A DNA stretch of 64,000 nucleotides from Gari tellinella (lineage: Eukaryota; Mollusca; Bivalvia; Cardiida; Psammobiidae), in the NCBI GenBank assembly GCA_922989275.2, contig OV277864.1, forward strand, positions 1,302,001 through 1,366,000. The letters run 5' to 3'. Shown here one piece after another: positions 1 to 11,361 of this stretch. The notes beneath the pieces were generated by a model. That model did no database searches. It had not been told where the DNA came from and saw nothing but the letters and a program-made list of their open reading frames with translations. How positions within the stretch are numbered: position 1 is the first letter of the stretch; each line of letters opens with the position of its first letter. The translations under genes and the position numbers were made by a program.

Positions 1-325
1 CCGGTTTTCCAATCATACCGATTAGCACTTACTACATTCATTTTAATTGTTATATTATGTACATGCATGTGATAATAGTGTCTCATAGGTCGACTACCGG
101 TAACGGCCGAGTATAAAAGTTTACCAAGAAATATTTATTGTAATTGAAAGATGTAACTTTTATATGTGACACTTTAATAAATAATAAAAGTTGAAAAGTT
201 GATTGATATTTTCTAGTCCTGTACATTGTACCATATAGAATAAGTAGGTCGTTGCTCTGTTAGGGCAATAACCTGATGAAAAACTAAACCTGATATTCAG
301 CTTGTCTGGGCCATTTAAATGTATC
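1..325. other. intronic sequence, no gene or repeat seen
   Basis: AT-rich stretch without an exon-like reading frame, hairpin or tandem repeat that I can recognise. By position it should be part of ALDH intron 4. Confidence 0.4.
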
Positions 326-572
326 TTAAACCCTTTACTACATAGAGTCTTAGATTGTTTCTAGTTTGGAAGACATTTTACCATTAAAGCAGGTTGAAAG
401 TAAAGCAGAATGTGCATTAAGGCACATTCTGCTTTACTTTCAGCCTGCATTTATATACCATCTGCTAGAATATCGAAACTGTTTCTCAAGGTATATTCAT
501 GACTGTATCATAAATAAAAGTTGAATTATTTTTTTCAGTGGAAGATTAAAATAAAGGTGTTAAAAGGCTTTT
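326..572 (-). mobile_element. MITE family A, right end lost
   Basis: Starts with TTAA then an A end (CCCTTTACTACATAG). The hairpin core with the mirrored motif GTAAAGCAGAATGTGC lies at about 390-450. The far end runs directly into the pearl-like element starting near 592 and has no TTAA, so it is truncated or overwritten. Confidence 0.7.
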
Positions 573-591
573 TTGGGGGACAACAGGTAAA

Positions 592-2273
592 ACAAGCACC
601 TTAGAGCTGATATCCCCTGCCGCAGCGATTGTCCAGAAGAAAGTGGCAAACTTTATTGTGGGAGGAAGGGGCAAATGGTGATCACCTGTCTTTAAAGATC
701 AACATTCAAAAGCTTTTTACAAAGTTTTATAAAATCCATTCAATTTTGTACATTTTAAAGCCTAAACAATACAAAAAATAAAGCCGTTTGTAGCATTATA
801 AATCTAAGTATGACAGGGGCAGGTAACTCTTGATTCAAATTCAACAGTAATTAAACACTTTCAAGAACTTATAATTGTGTAAACACATTTTCAACTCATC
901 AAGGGCAGAGTATTCTTGACTAATTTGCACATTTTCGAAAATAATTGAACTCATTCTATAAATAATAGCCATATATTAATTTTTTTTTTCAAAATCCATT
1001 CACATTTGTACACAATAGCATGTAAACAATAAAGCCATGTTGAGCATTACTAAGTACATAAAGGGCAGATAACTCTTGCTTCAAAGTATCCTATTTTGAC
1101 AATAATTGCTACCCTTATATTTATATACATCATGTGTAAGTTAAATCAAAATCCATTAAAGACTGTAGTTTCTAGATGGTAAAAACTGTTAAATATGGTT
1201 TTTTTACTCATCAAGGGCAGATAACTGTTGACTAGTTTCTCCGTTTTCAAAAATGATAACAATTATTTGAAAACTAATAGCCATACATAGTTTAAGAATT
1301 TGTTTTATCAAAATTCATGCATATTTATAGATACTAGGATGTAAACAATTTTAAAATAAAGCATTTTCTATCATTTCAAAGTACATCAAGGGCAGATAAC
1401 TATTGCCACAAGTATCCTTTTTTGACAATAATTGCACACCTTCAAGAACTTTTACTTATAGACATCGTGTGCAAGTATCATTTAAATCCATTCATAATTG
1501 TAGTTGCCAGAGAGTAAAAACAGTTAAATATGGCTTTTTTTACTTATCAAGGGCAGATAACTCATGACTAATTTCTCCGTTTTCAACAATAATCAAATTC
1601 ATTTGAAAACTAATAGCCATACATAATTCAAGAAAGTTTTTTCAAAAATCCATGCATATTTATAGGCTCTAGTATGTAAACAATACCAAAATAAAGCATT
1701 TTCTAAGTACATCAAGGGCAGATAACTCTTGTCACAAGTATCCTTTTTTTACAATAATTGCACACCTGCAAGAACTTGTACTTATAGACAATGTGTGCAA
1801 GTATAAACAAAATATGTTGAATACTGTAGTTGCTAGAGTGTAAAAACTGTTAAATATGGCATTTTTAACACAAAAAGGGCAGATAACTCATAAATTCCTA
1901 AAATTTTCTGAAAAAAATTTGATTTCCCACGGTGCTCCTATGATGACAAATAAGTATACCAAGTTTAATCCAAATCTGTTTATAGGTTTCGGAGATACAG
2001 TTGCGGACGGAAAACGTGACTGACGCACGGACGGCATTTTTAACACAAAAAGGGCAGATAACTCATAAATTCCTAAAATTTTCTGAAATTTTTTTGATTT
2101 CCCACGGTGCTCCTATAATGACAAATAAGTATACCAAGTTTAATCCAAATCTGTTTATAGGTTTCGGAGATACAGTTGCGGACGGAAAACGCACGCACGC
2201 ACACACGCACGCACGCACGGACAGCCGGACGGACAGACCTAAAACAGTATCCCTCTGCCTTTCGGCAGGGGAT
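592..2273. mobile_element. pearl/Helentron-like element E0
   Basis: Begins ACAAGCACC and carries the subterminal inverted repeat ATCCCCTGCCG / CGGCAGGGGAT near both ends, with a small hairpin just inside the right end. The core is about eight tandem units of about 165 bp, each with the motif AAGGGCAGATAACT (near 899, 1060, 1211, 1386, 1548, 1713, 1873 and 2048). The last two units are nearly identical. A microsatellite tail of ACGC/ACGG type lies at 2180-2240. This layout of tandem core, ACGG tail and terminal hairpin is that of bivalve 'pearl' and Helentron-associated elements. No coding capacity. Confidence 0.75.
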
Positions 2274-2330
2274 AACAACAAGCGCAATGAAATGAGGTTG
2301 TTGTTATAGACAGTTTATACAACACAATGC

Positions 2331-2377
2331 AGGATAAAAGTTATGCAGAAAGCTTTCTTCATTACTTTTGTCCTGCC
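2331..2377. repeat. palindrome family I
   Basis: Hairpin with arms GCAGGATAAAAGTTATGCAG and its partner ending TTTTGTCCTGC. Other copies or halves occur at 16256, 22349 and 28447. It abuts a C element at its right end. Confidence 0.6.
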
Positions 2378-2628
2378 TTAACTCTTTCCTCCCTGAAACT
2401 ATAAATGGACAATTCCAGTTTCCATTTTAGTCTAGTCCATTTCTGACTTTTAAGGGTTGTTTTTGTCAATGTTTGGCATTATGACAAACAGTAAAGACCC
2501 CGATCAGTGGGCTCCTTTCGGAGCCCTCTGATCTAGGTCTTCACTGTTTGCATAGGACAAGTGTACTATTCACATGTACACTGTTTGAAAAGGACGCCTT
2601 TATGCGGGACTAGGGTTCAAAGGGTTAA
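2378..2628 (-). mobile_element. MITE family C, complete
   Basis: Flanked by TTAA on both sides. Ends CTCTTTCCTCCCTGAAAC and GGGACTAGGGTTCAAAGGG. The palindromic core has arms ACAAACAGTAAAGACCCCGA and its complement, with centre GCTCCTTTCGGAGC. It carries no open frame of interest. Confidence 0.8.
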
Positions 2629-2712
2629 GGTGTCACCTAGCAGGTCTTCCTGATTGTTTGGTTGGTATAGAGAGATCACAATATCAATCTATCTGCTCAA
2701 AATGTCATCTGC

Positions 2713-2923
2713 TTAACTCATTCACCCCTGAAATCTTTAATGGACAATTCCGATTCCAAATAAATCCATTTTTTTACTATTAAGGGATGCTTTAAGCAGT
2801 ATATTGCAAAATGACAAACAGTGCAGACTCGGATCAGAGGGTTCCATTAGGAGACCTCTGATCAGGGCCTACACTGTTTGCATAGGACAAATGCCCTCTT
2901 CACAGATACACAGCTGGGGTTAA
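2713..2923 (-). mobile_element. MITE family C, shortened
   Basis: TTAA at both ends. Left end CTCATTCACCCCTGAAATC, with the core palindrome (GATCAGAGG ... CCTCTGATC) at about 2815-2883. The right arm is shorter than in the copy at 2378. Confidence 0.7.
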
Positions 2924-2928
2924 ATGTA

Positions 2929-3168
2929 TTAACCCATTCCCCCATAAATACTTCTTTTCACGCCTTTAATTCATTCCTATACTGAAGAAAATAGCCCCTA
3001 GTCATGAATATGTGTCATTAGTAAAAACTTTTATTTTCTAGGAGATGGTAGCTTAAAGCAAGCCGAGAGTAAAGCAGAATGTGCCTTAAGGCGCATTCTG
3101 CTTTACTGTCAACCTGCTTTAAATATTCACCTAAATTCAATACTAGAAACTGGCTATGGGGTAATGTG
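2929..3168 (+). mobile_element. MITE family A
   Basis: Left TTAA and CCCATTCCCCCATAAATAC end. The hairpin core (GTAAAGCAGAATGTGCC/GGCGCATTCTGCTTTAC) is at about 3065-3125. The right end GGGGTAATGTG has lost its exact TTAA. Confidence 0.75.
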
Positions 3169-3506
3169 ATAATTCTTAACACCTTCATAATCTTTATTTG
3201 AAGATATTTGAGTAATGAACAGCTTGTACCCTCATCCTGATCCCAAAATAATCTGCAATCTGAAATGCATGGATCCAGACTGTTTACAAAATTCAATAAA
3301 TATTGTTTTAACACATACTGCTCTAGAGACAAGTTTACTCGTCATTACCAATGTGAGGAGTAACACTTGTCTAATGCAAACAGTATAGACACTGATCTGA
3401 ATTGTTTTCAGTATATCATAATAAACACCACTTTATAATCAAAACTAGACTACAGTATAAGAGAGTTGAGATTGGAATTTTCCAAATTTCAGTGGTGAAT
3501 TAGTAA
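3169..3506. other. intronic sequence, no feature seen
   Basis: No exon-like frame. A weak C-like fragment (acacttgtctaatgcaaacagt) lies near 3365-3390. Confidence 0.35.
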
Positions 3507-3690
3507 CAGTCGAGCTTGGATATCTCGAACTCGTTTAACTCAAACTATCTGATATTGGACTGCATTATTCAATGCTTGGTTAAGTCGAACATACCCATAT
3601 TTCAAAGTTAAAATGTGGCTTAGCCACGTTTTAACTTTGAAATACGGGTATGTTCGACATAACCGACTTCAAGATATCGAAGTTCGACTG
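3507..3690. mobile_element. Tc1/pogo-like palindromic MITE
   Basis: Ends CAGTCGAGCTTGGATATC and GATATCGAAGTTCGACTG, with TA on the right side, so a TA-targeting mariner/pogo-type element is likely. The centre is a near-perfect palindrome (3584-3659) with arms GTCGAACATACCC and GGGTATGTTCGAC around GGCTTAGCC. Confidence 0.65.
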
Positions 3691-4088
3691 TATTAATCTT
3701 ACATTATGATTCAGCAAAAAAAACTTTAGTTGATTGTCAGTTATTAATATTTCAAAAGCTGTGAGCTGGGACGAAAGTAAAAATAAATTACCAGACCGTA
3801 TAATTTGTTACGCCGAGCTTGTTTCAGTAAATTTAGAGAAGAAATACTAAATCTTACAATATCAGCATAAAACATCTTAAACCTTTAAGCAGGCATAAAT
3901 TGTTCTGTTTAAAACTCTAAGGATTCAAATTTACCCTTGAACCCTGGGATATAACTAAATCATTCAGGCCAAAATTAAAGGTTTTGCTACTGAAAACATT
4001 AAAGATATGATCTTACATACAAATAATACAGTTCTTTCAACAGTATAAAAGATGATTAATTGATAGTGTTAAAGATACTTTGTATCAG

Positions 4089-4340
4089 TTAACCTTTTCC
4101 CCCTAGAAGCGCTTTTTAGCGAATATGATTTATTCCTCCGCTGAATGAAATAATTCCGATTTATACAGTAATGAACATATATTATGAGAATATTTTCTAT
4201 ATTCTAGCACATGATAGCTTAAAGCAGGCTGAAAGTAAAGCAGAATGCGCCTTAAGGTGCATTCTGCTTTACTTTCTCAACCTGCTTTAAGTAGTCACCT
4301 ATCTTCAATACTTAAAGTAGGCTATCAGGTAAAGGGTTAA
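4089..4340 (+). mobile_element. MITE family A, complete
   Basis: TTAA at 4089-4092 and 4337-4340. Ends CCTTTTCCCCCTAG and GGTAAAGGG. The core hairpin is at about 4215-4290, with arms GTAAAGCAGAATGCGCC and GGTGCATTCTGCTTTAC. Confidence 0.8.
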
Positions 4341-4661
4341 GGCATTATGAAAAAAAAGTGGCAATCTTCAAAAACATATTACAGCTTAAAAGCTGAGCAA
4401 ATGCTATGCAGAAGCTTGCAGAAAGCTTCTTCAGAAGAAGCTTTCAGGGTCTGATCTGGCTCTAAAATGTACAAAAATGCAAGTGCAGAGCTAGGCTTAG
4501 CTGTGAAAAGGTTAAAATCCCGTTGAAAACCAAGAACAATTTTCATAAATAACAGAAAATTAGAAGTGAAATAAAGGAGACCAGAACCACCCATATTTTG
4601 CTTTGGCCTATAATGAACTAAAAAAATATGTGTCAAGGCTTCACTGTATGTCATAATGACC

Positions 4662-4878
4662 TTAACTCTGTGCATGCTAGTGGCGGATATATCTGCCACA
4701 GTGATAACCTTTGCAAACAGTTTGGATCCAGATGAGACGCCGCATAATGTGGTGTCTCATCTGGATCCAAACTGTTTGCCATTCTGACCCTGAATCTAAA
4801 AGAAATGCTAATTTTAGAACAGTAGCAGACGACAAATTGTTGCAGACGAAAAAAATTACACAATAGGCAAAGAGCTAA
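4662..4878 (-). mobile_element. MITE family B, complete
   Basis: TTAA at the left; the right end is degraded to GCTAA. Ends CTCTGTGCATGCTAG and AGGCAAAGAG. The core palindrome at 4711-4780 has arms GCAAACAGTTTGGATCCAGA and the complement, around a CATAATG centre. Confidence 0.75.
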
Positions 4879-4894
4879 GCAGCCTTTTGCATGT

Positions 4895-5060
4895 TGCCGG
4901 CAAATTTGTGATAACTATTGCAATCACTTTGGATCCAGATAAGGCCCCAGCATGTGACATGATCCAGACTGTTTGGCACTTTGATGATATTTTATAAAAG
5001 AAAATGCCTTTTAATAAATTTTGAGAATTGTTGCCAAAAATTTGTTTTGACAACAATTAC
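4895..5060. repeat. degraded B-type core
   Basis: Remnants of the B palindrome (TTTGGATCCAGATAAGGCC and GATCCAGACTGTTTGGC) at about 4928-4977, without recognisable ends. Confidence 0.45.
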
Positions 5061-5154
5061 ATTGAATGCAGATAGTTAACGACTAACAAAGTAACAAGGT
5101 CATGGCTATCATTTACATACTTTATAGCACAATAGGGGAGAGGGGTACCGGTAT

Positions 5155-5374
5155 TTAACTCTTTGCATGCTAGCGGTGGAAATATCTGCCACAGTGATTA
5201 CCTTTTACAAACAGTTTGGATCCAGAAGAGAGGCCGCTTAACGTCTCATCAGGATCCAAACTGTTTGTTACTCCGACCCTGTTTTGAAAAGAAAATTAGA
5301 AAGTTCTATTTTTAGAACATCAGCAGATGGCAATTGTTGAAGACGAAAAAATTACCCAGCATGCAAAGAGTTAA
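5155..5374 (-). mobile_element. MITE family B, complete
   Basis: Exact TTAA on both sides (5155-5158, 5371-5374). Ends CTCTTTGCATGCTAG and CCAGCATGCAAAGAG form a clear terminal inverted repeat (TIR). The palindromic core is partly collapsed (AGAGAGGCCGCTTAACGTCTC). Confidence 0.85.
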
Positions 5375-5397
5375 AGCCAAGTGTCTACTGAATAGGA

Positions 5398-5490
5398 CAT
5401 TGGCAAACACAGCATAGACCCTGATAAGGCACCCTGTTGGAAACTCTTGCGAGGAATCTCATAATAGTCTGCACTGTTTGCTATTTAATA
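5398..5490. repeat. degraded C-type palindrome
   Basis: Arms GGCAAACACAGCATAGACCC and TCTGCACTGTTTGC flank a loose centre. The outer arm matches the B/C core and the inner part does not pair well. Confidence 0.4.
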
Positions 5491-5595
5491 TCAAATGTTC
5501 TGCCATATGGGCAACACTGCGATGTCTTTAGATCACTTTTGTATATCTGTAATGCAATTTTCCAGCTAGCTAGCATACAAGGAGTCTCGATTTGT

Positions 5596-5835
5596 TTAAC
5601 CCAATAGCCTGGTTTTAGTTTTGAAGATAGGTGACCACTTAAAGTAGGTTGAAAGTAAAGCAGAATGCGCATTAAGGCACATTCTGCTTTACTTTCAGCC
5701 TGCTTTAAGCTACAATCTGCTAGAATATAGAAACTATTTCTTATGATTCTTATTTGTGACAGGATAAATTGGAACTATTTTCTTCGGAAGAAGAATAAAT
5801 TAAAGGCATAAAAAAGCGTATGTGCATAAATTGGT
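5596..5835 (-). mobile_element. MITE family A, right end degraded
   Basis: TTAA then CCCAATAGCCTGG. The core hairpin is at about 5640-5710. The far end (GGCATAAAAAAGCGTA) lacks the terminal GGGTAATGGG. Confidence 0.7.
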
Positions 5836-5905
5836 TGAACAAAGGAATAAGGATAGATGCATTAATTTTGTCCTGTTATAAGTTGCAATCTCTCCTGTTA
5901 GAGGT

Positions 5906-6155
5906 TTAACCCTTTACCCCATAGCCTGTTTCTAGTTTTGAAAATAGATGACTACTTAAAGCAGGTTGAAAGTAAAGCAGAATGCGCCTTATGACCCATT
6001 ATGCTTTACTTTCAGCCTGCTTTAAGCTGCTACCTGCTAGAATAAAGAAAATATTCCTTATGATACTTATTCATAACTGTATAAATTGGAGCTATTTTTT
6101 TTAGAAGAGGAATAAGCTGAATGCGCTAAAAGGCGCTTCTATTGGGAAAAGGGTT
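5906..6155 (-). mobile_element. MITE family A
   Basis: Left TTAA plus CCCTTTACCCCATAGCC. The hairpin has mismatches at its centre (CCTTATGACCC). The right end reads GGGAAAAGGG, with TTCA in place of TTAA. Confidence 0.75.
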
Positions 6156-6174
6156 CACCTATTTTGAGCAATGT

Positions 6175-6530
6175 TTAACCCAATACCTCATTGCCTATTC
6201 TAGTTTAAATAATATACAGGAGACTACTTAAAGCAGGTTAAAGTATTCTGCTACACTTTCAGCCTGCTTAAAGCTACCATCTGCTAGAATGTTGAAAATG
6301 TTTGTTATGGTTGGTTGGTTTGTTAACTTCTGTTTCTGCCATCTACGGGCTAAGGGGAGTAGACAAAGAAAACCTTGATGTGATGCCCTACTCTTAATAT
6401 GGAAAGAGCTCTCTCAGGTTCTTTCTGATCCCAGTTTAATAATCTTATGATAATATTTCTTATGATACATATTCATGACTGTTTAAATTATCTAATAAAC
6501 TATTTTCTTCAGTGGAGGAATAAAAATGTG
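6175..6530 (-). mobile_element. MITE family A with internal insertion
   Basis: Normal A left arm and a shrunken hairpin (6225-6270). About 150 bp of unrelated sequence (6306-6455, starting TTGGTTGGTTTG) then splits the element before its right arm resumes at ATTTCTTATGATACATATTC. The insert's origin is not recognised. Confidence 0.6.
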
Positions 6531-6753
6531 TATCTACATAATTATGTATGGAGTTAATTGGATTAAACCTTATCTCACCGTTCCAATATTTTCTCTTAAT
6601 ACAATCTTATAAGTTATACTATAATCTTTACATTTATTAAGAAATATTTTAGACAAGTGTCACTGTATGGATCCTGATCAATTGCCAAGTGACATCTGAC
6701 CCATATAAAAGCTGTTTGAAAATGCCAATCAAGATATGACCAATAGAATATGG

Positions 6754-8024
6754 CAGGGCTGCCATAAGCTGAATATGAAAAATCTTAAGATTTTCAAATT
6801 TTCAGACGTGATTACTTAAAGCAGGTTGAAAGTAAAGCAGAATGTGCCTTAAGGCGCATTCTGCTTTACTTTCAGTCTGCTTTAAGCTACAATCTGCAAG
6901 AATAACAAGGGCCACCATGGCCCTAAATCGCTCACCTGGTACACCATGTAAAACATGACCTATAGTGACCTAGATTACGACTGGACATGACCCACAATCA
7001 ACCTTTAGAGTGTTCACAAGATTTTTCTATGATTTGACCTAGTTTCTGACCAGACACAATCCACATTTGATTTTAACCTAGATTTGATGTAGGCAAACAT
7101 TCTGGCAATATTTCATTCAGATCTAATGAGATTTGTAGCCTCAAAAGGGTTAACAATGTTTTTCTTTGATTTGACCTAGAGACCTAAACTGTGATCCGAC
7201 ATTACCCATATTCAAACTTGACCTAGATATCCAGTAGGCAAACATTCTGACCAAGTTTCATTAAAATCCAATGAGATTTGAAGCCTCTAGAGTGTTAACA
7301 AGGTTTTTCTATGATTTGACCTAGTGACCTAGTTTTTGACCGGACATGACCCATATTCGAACTTGACCTAGATATGTATGAGACAAACATTTTGACCAAG
7401 TTTCATCAAGATAAGGTGAGGTTTGTAGCCTATAGAGTGTAAACAAGGTTTTCCCATGATTTGACCTTCTGACCTAGTTTTTGACCCGACATGACCCATA
7501 TTCGAACTAGACCTAGATATCAATTAGGCAAACATTCTGACTATGATGCATTAAATTCCATTGAGATTTGTAGCCTCTAGAGTGTTAACAAGGTTTTTCT
7601 ATGATTTGACCTAGTGACCTAGTTTTTGACCGAGCATGACCTATATTCAAACTTGACCTAGATATCAATGAGGTAAACATTTTGACTTAGTTTAATTAAG
7701 AGCCAATAAGATTTGTAGCCTCTAGAGTGTTAACAAGATTTTTCTATGATTTGACCTAGTGACCTAGTTTTTGACCCAACATGACCCACATTCGAACTTG
7801 ACCTAGATTTCATCAAGACAAACATTGTCATCAAGTTTCATGAAGATCGGATGAAATTTGTAGCCGCTAGAGTGTTAACGAACCAATTGTGAACGGACAG
7901 ACAGACAGACAGACGGACGACGGACGACGGACATCCAGCGATCCTAAAAGCTCACCTTGGCACTTCGTGCCAGGTGAGCTAAAAATCTGAAGATTTCGGA
8001 AAGATCCAGAGAAGGGCTGCCCTG
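6754..8024. mobile_element. hAT-like element family F, split by a pearl element
   Basis: Ends CAGGGCTGCCAT and GGGCTGCCCTG, with a 6-bp direct repeat ATATGG outside each end (6748-6753, 8025-8030). Internally it carries the family A hairpin (about 6812-6890). Element E1 is inserted at 6904-7981. Without E1 it would be about 190 bp. Confidence 0.75.
6904..7981. mobile_element. pearl/Helentron-like element E1
   Basis: Starts ACAAGG with a 5' hairpin (AGGGCCACCATGGCCCT). The core is about seven tandem units of about 140 bp, each with TTTGACCTAGTGACCTAG or a variant. Then come a GACAGACAGACGG microsatellite and a terminal hairpin GCTCACC...GGTGAGC ending at GAGCTA. It interrupts F1 between A residues, matching the AA/TT target of Helentrons. 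Confidence 0.8.
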
Positions 8025-8227
8025 ATATGGGTAAGCACAAAAACATTGCAAGATTATATCTTTCGATTTCAAGGTCTTCTGCACATACCCTGTCACAATC
8101 CTGTGCAATAATCACATGTCTACCTGCATAATTTATTGACTGGAACTAATTATTTAAACTACCGGGTAGGTAATTACAAAGTCCTGCTTTATGCAACTTG
8201 ACTAATTGAAAATGTTCAATACAGGTG

Positions 8228-8313
8228 ATAGATTAAAGCAAGATGAGAGTAAAGCAGAAAGCTCCTGAAGGAGCTTTCTGCTTTACTTTCATCTTGCTTT
8301 AAGCAGCAGTCAT
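8228..8313. repeat. palindrome family G
   Basis: Near-perfect hairpin with arms AAAGCAAGATGAGAGTAAAG and the complement, around AGCTCCTGAAGGAGCT. It is related to the A core (shared GTAAAGCAGAA), but flanks and outer arms differ. Confidence 0.65.
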
Positions 8314-8549
8314 CTGCTTTAAACATTGTAAATAAGCCATCTTTTTTGTAGTGGGTATAGCAAGATGTAATATTTTATAGTTGTATCATCCCAGTAATAA
8401 AAGATAAGCCAGTCTCAACTTTGTCCCTTCATTGATTTAGGCCAGACTGCACTAGTTTAGTAGCATTTAAGCTAACAGGTTTGAATCTGGATCAAACATT
8501 GTGTCACTCAATCAAGATGTCTGATGACCCAATCAGGATCTGAGTTATG

Positions 8550-8672
8550 AACTCTTTAGTCGTTACCCCATGGCATGTTTCGAATTTTAAAAACAGGTGA
8601 CCACTTATAGCAGGTTGAAAGGTGCATTCTGCTTTACTTTCAGCCTTCTTTAAAGCTACACTATCTACTAGG
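8550..8672 (-). mobile_element. MITE family A fragment
   Basis: Left arm (CGTTACCCCATGGC) and a half-deleted hairpin (about 8600-8660). The rest of the element is missing. Confidence 0.55.
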
Positions 8673-8961
8673 ATCTTTATATGGCAAGGTCTCAATGCAA
8701 GAGCACTGAGATATATAAAACAAATTCAGTTTAATACAGGTAAAGTTTGAAACAATTTTAATGAGAATTCACAACACAGGGTTTGGTCACCGGGAAACAT
8801 CAGGCAGTTTGTATTTGAAATGTTCCCCTTATCTAAAGTTCTGCAGATTGTGTGATCTATCATCATTTATGCACACATTACAATGCCTGAACATGTCTCT
8901 GCTGAGAATACGTAATCCTCTATCACTTTACACCCTTTTCATGCTGAACACATTGTCAATT

Positions 8962-9186
8962 TTAACTCTTTGCATGCTGGGTAATTTTTTCGTCTGCAAC
9001 AATTTGTCGTCTGCTATCGTTCTAAAATTAGAACTTTCAAAATTTCTTTTAAATTCAGTGTCAGAATAGCAAACAGTTTGGATCCTGATGAGACGCCGTG
9101 TTACCTGGCATCTCATCTGGATCCAATCTGTTTGCAGGCATAATCACTATGGCAGGTATATCCCCCGCTAGCGTGCAAAGAGTTAA
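8962..9186 (+). mobile_element. MITE family B, complete
   Basis: TTAA at 8962-8965 and 9183-9186. TIR CTCTTTGCATGCTGG / GCTAGCGTGCAAAGAG. The core palindrome is at 9069-9135. Its right TTAA is also the left TTAA of the next A element. Confidence 0.85.
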
Positions 9187-9429
9187 CCTATTACCCTATA
9201 AATACATCTTTTTATGCTTTAAATTCATTCCACTGCTGAAGAAAATAGTTCCATTTTATAGTAATGAATGTACCACATAAGAAATATTTTTCATATCCAT
9301 GCAGATGGTAGCTTAAAGCAGACTGACAGTAAAGCAAAATGTACCGAAAGGCACATTCTGCTTTTCTTTCAACCTGCTTTAAGTGGTCACCTGTCCTCAA
9401 ACTAGAAACAGACTGGGGTTAAGGGTTAA
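9183..9429 (+). mobile_element. MITE family A, complete
   Basis: Shares TTAA 9183-9186 with the B element before it and ends at TTAA 9426-9429. The hairpin is at about 9318-9382, with a few mismatches (ACCGAAAGGCA). Confidence 0.8.
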
Positions 9430-9848
9430 CAAAGCATACAGTACTCTACATTAACACATTTGATGACAAAGATTTTGTGTGTTTCAAGGAAGGAAAAATA
9501 ACATAATTAATTGCCTTTAACCCATTCTCAAATTGTTTTCTACATTCTGTGTGTGAAATTGAAAAGTTTAGACTCTGTAAGAAATGAATATACCCACACA
9601 GTTAAATATCCATCAAAAAATAATTGCCTTGTTTGGGCAACAGAGGCAAGCCTTATTGTAAGGAGTCTGGGTCATTGTTAGGATGGCCGTTGTAGAGAGA
9701 GAGCCCTGTAGTTCATTCTAAAGATTATGTCTTCTTTGAAAGTGACATAGTTTCTACTAGCTTATGATTAATTCATTCAAAAGTATGTGTGCTAATATGT
9801 ATTGTAATTCTTCACCACTGTTTAACGTCTGTTTATTTCTAGTTATTT

Positions 9849-10077
9849 TTAACGCATATCATGCGGGATACACTTTTAGGTGTACCTCTAGGCAAACAGT
9901 TTTGATCTCAGATCAGGCCCCACATTGTGGGGCCTGATCTGAGATCAAAACTGTTTGCAGCTAAGTTAATATTCTATCAGAAACTGCTAAAATCTTTTGC
10001 AAATATTTGAGTTATACCAGCTGCAGACATCAATTTTAAAATGGCCGCCAAATATTACCTAGCATGCAATGGGTTAA
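9849..10077 (-). mobile_element. MITE family B variant, complete
   Basis: TTAA at both ends. Right end CCTAGCATGCAATGGG. The core 9892-9958 is a near-perfect palindrome with outer arm GCAAACAGTTTTGATC but a private inner arm (CAGATCAGGCCCCACA), unlike the usual AGACGCC. Confidence 0.75.
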
Positions 10078-10122
10078 GACGGGTGACCATCTAAAGCAGG
10101 TTAAAAGTAAAGCAGACACAGA
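10078..10122 (-). mobile_element. MITE family A fragment
   Basis: Short left-arm remnant (GGGTGACCATCTAAAGCAGG) squeezed between a B element and an A element. Confidence 0.5.
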
Positions 10123-10337
10123 TTAACCCTTTCCCCCATAGCCTGTTTCTAATTTTGAAGACATGTGATTACTTAAAACTGAGGTTGAAAGTAAAGCCTG
10201 CTTTAAGTTACCATTTGCTAGGATAAAGAAAATTGTTTGTATGGTACATGTTTTTTACTGTATAAATTGAAACTTTTTTCTTCAGTGGATAAATTAATAA
10301 AATACGATAAAAGTCGCTTCTATGGGGTAATGGGTTA
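10123..10337 (-). mobile_element. MITE family A, hairpin reduced
   Basis: TTAA at both ends and the ends CCCTTTCCCCCATAGCC / ATGGGGTAATGGG. The core is deleted to a small stem (about 10180-10210). It shares TTAA 10334-10337 with the following C element. Confidence 0.8.
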
Positions 10338-10586
10338 ACTCTTTGAACCCTAGTCACGCATATATGCTTCATTTGCAACCAGTGTACATGTGAGGAGTAC
10401 ACTTGTCCTATGCAAACAGTGTAGACCCTGATCAGAGGGCTCCTTAAGGAGCCCTCTGATCAGGACCTACACTGTTTGTCATTTTAACATATATTGTAAA
10501 AATCAACCCTAAAAAGGTCAAAAAAGGACTTTACTAAATTAAAAACTAGAATTATGTATTTGAGGTTTCAGGGAAGAAAGGGTTAA
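10334..10586 (+). mobile_element. MITE family C, complete
   Basis: Ends CTCTTTGAACCCTAG and GTTTCAGGGAAGAAAGGG with TTAA on both sides. Long palindrome GATCAGAGGGCTCCTTAAGG... at about 10417-10481 with CTTAAG at its centre. Confidence 0.85.
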
Positions 10587-11119
10587 ACTACAATCTGGAA
10601 AGATTCTTGAAATGTATGTTGTATGTTCTGGAGTGGGTCTACCTTCCTTAGTGTAGACATAGAAGTATAAAGTTTATACTATAATCACTACTGGTTAACA
10701 TTCATGGCAAAGTTATACAGGTACATGTAGCTTTATTTAATTATTTATGCCCTTGAGATCAAAGCTGTTTGAATATTTGATATATTACTTTAATATTCAA
10801 ATCACGGAAGTAAAAATATGTTAGAACAGGAAGTTTGGTCACTGTCACAATATCTGTGTTTATTTTTATTATGATAGTTGAACAGTTGCTCGCCACATGC
10901 TACGTCTCAACAACAAATAAATAATTTTGTTAAATGAAAATCAACTGATATAAGCATCTAAACAAAAACAAAAGACAGCTTCCTGACATATTTGAAATTG
11001 TTTAATTTTTTGGTCTTTATTGAATATCAAATCTCTATATCATTCATAAGAGGTGAGACATGCATTCATGACTTTCATCTTTGCAAACCTGTTTGACATT
11101 GTGAGCTTGTTTTATAAGC
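10587..11119. other. intronic sequence, no feature seen
   Basis: AT-rich. No exon-like frame, and no known repeat arm could be recognised. Confidence 0.35.
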
Positions 11120-11361
11120 TTAACTATTTCCTCCCTGAAACTTAAAATTCCACATTCCATTTAAGTCTAGTCCATTCTGACTTTTAAGGGTTGTTTTTTG
11201 TCAATGCTTGGCATTGTGACAAACAGTGAAGACCCTTATAAGAGGGCTCCTAGGAGTCCTCTGATCTGGGTCTTTACTGTTTGCATAGGACAAGTGTACT
11301 ATTCACATGCACACTGTTTGCAAAGGACGCCAATATGCGGGACTAGGGTTCAAAGGGTTAA
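11120..11361 (-). mobile_element. MITE family C beside ALDH exon 4
   Basis: TTAA at 11120-11123 and 11358-11361. Ends CTATTTCCTCCCTGAAAC and GGGACTAGGGTTCAAAGGG. Core palindrome at about 11216-11284. Its right end lies 24 bp from the end of ALDH exon 4 (11386), inside the intron just past the splice donor. Confidence 0.85.

Noticed and set aside
4379..5056. Minus-strand frames of 66-106 codons around 4.4-5.0 kb
   Set aside because: They run through B elements; phrases such as ANSLDPDE and LDPNCLQ are translations of the GCAAACAGTTTGGATCC palindrome and recur wherever B elements occur.
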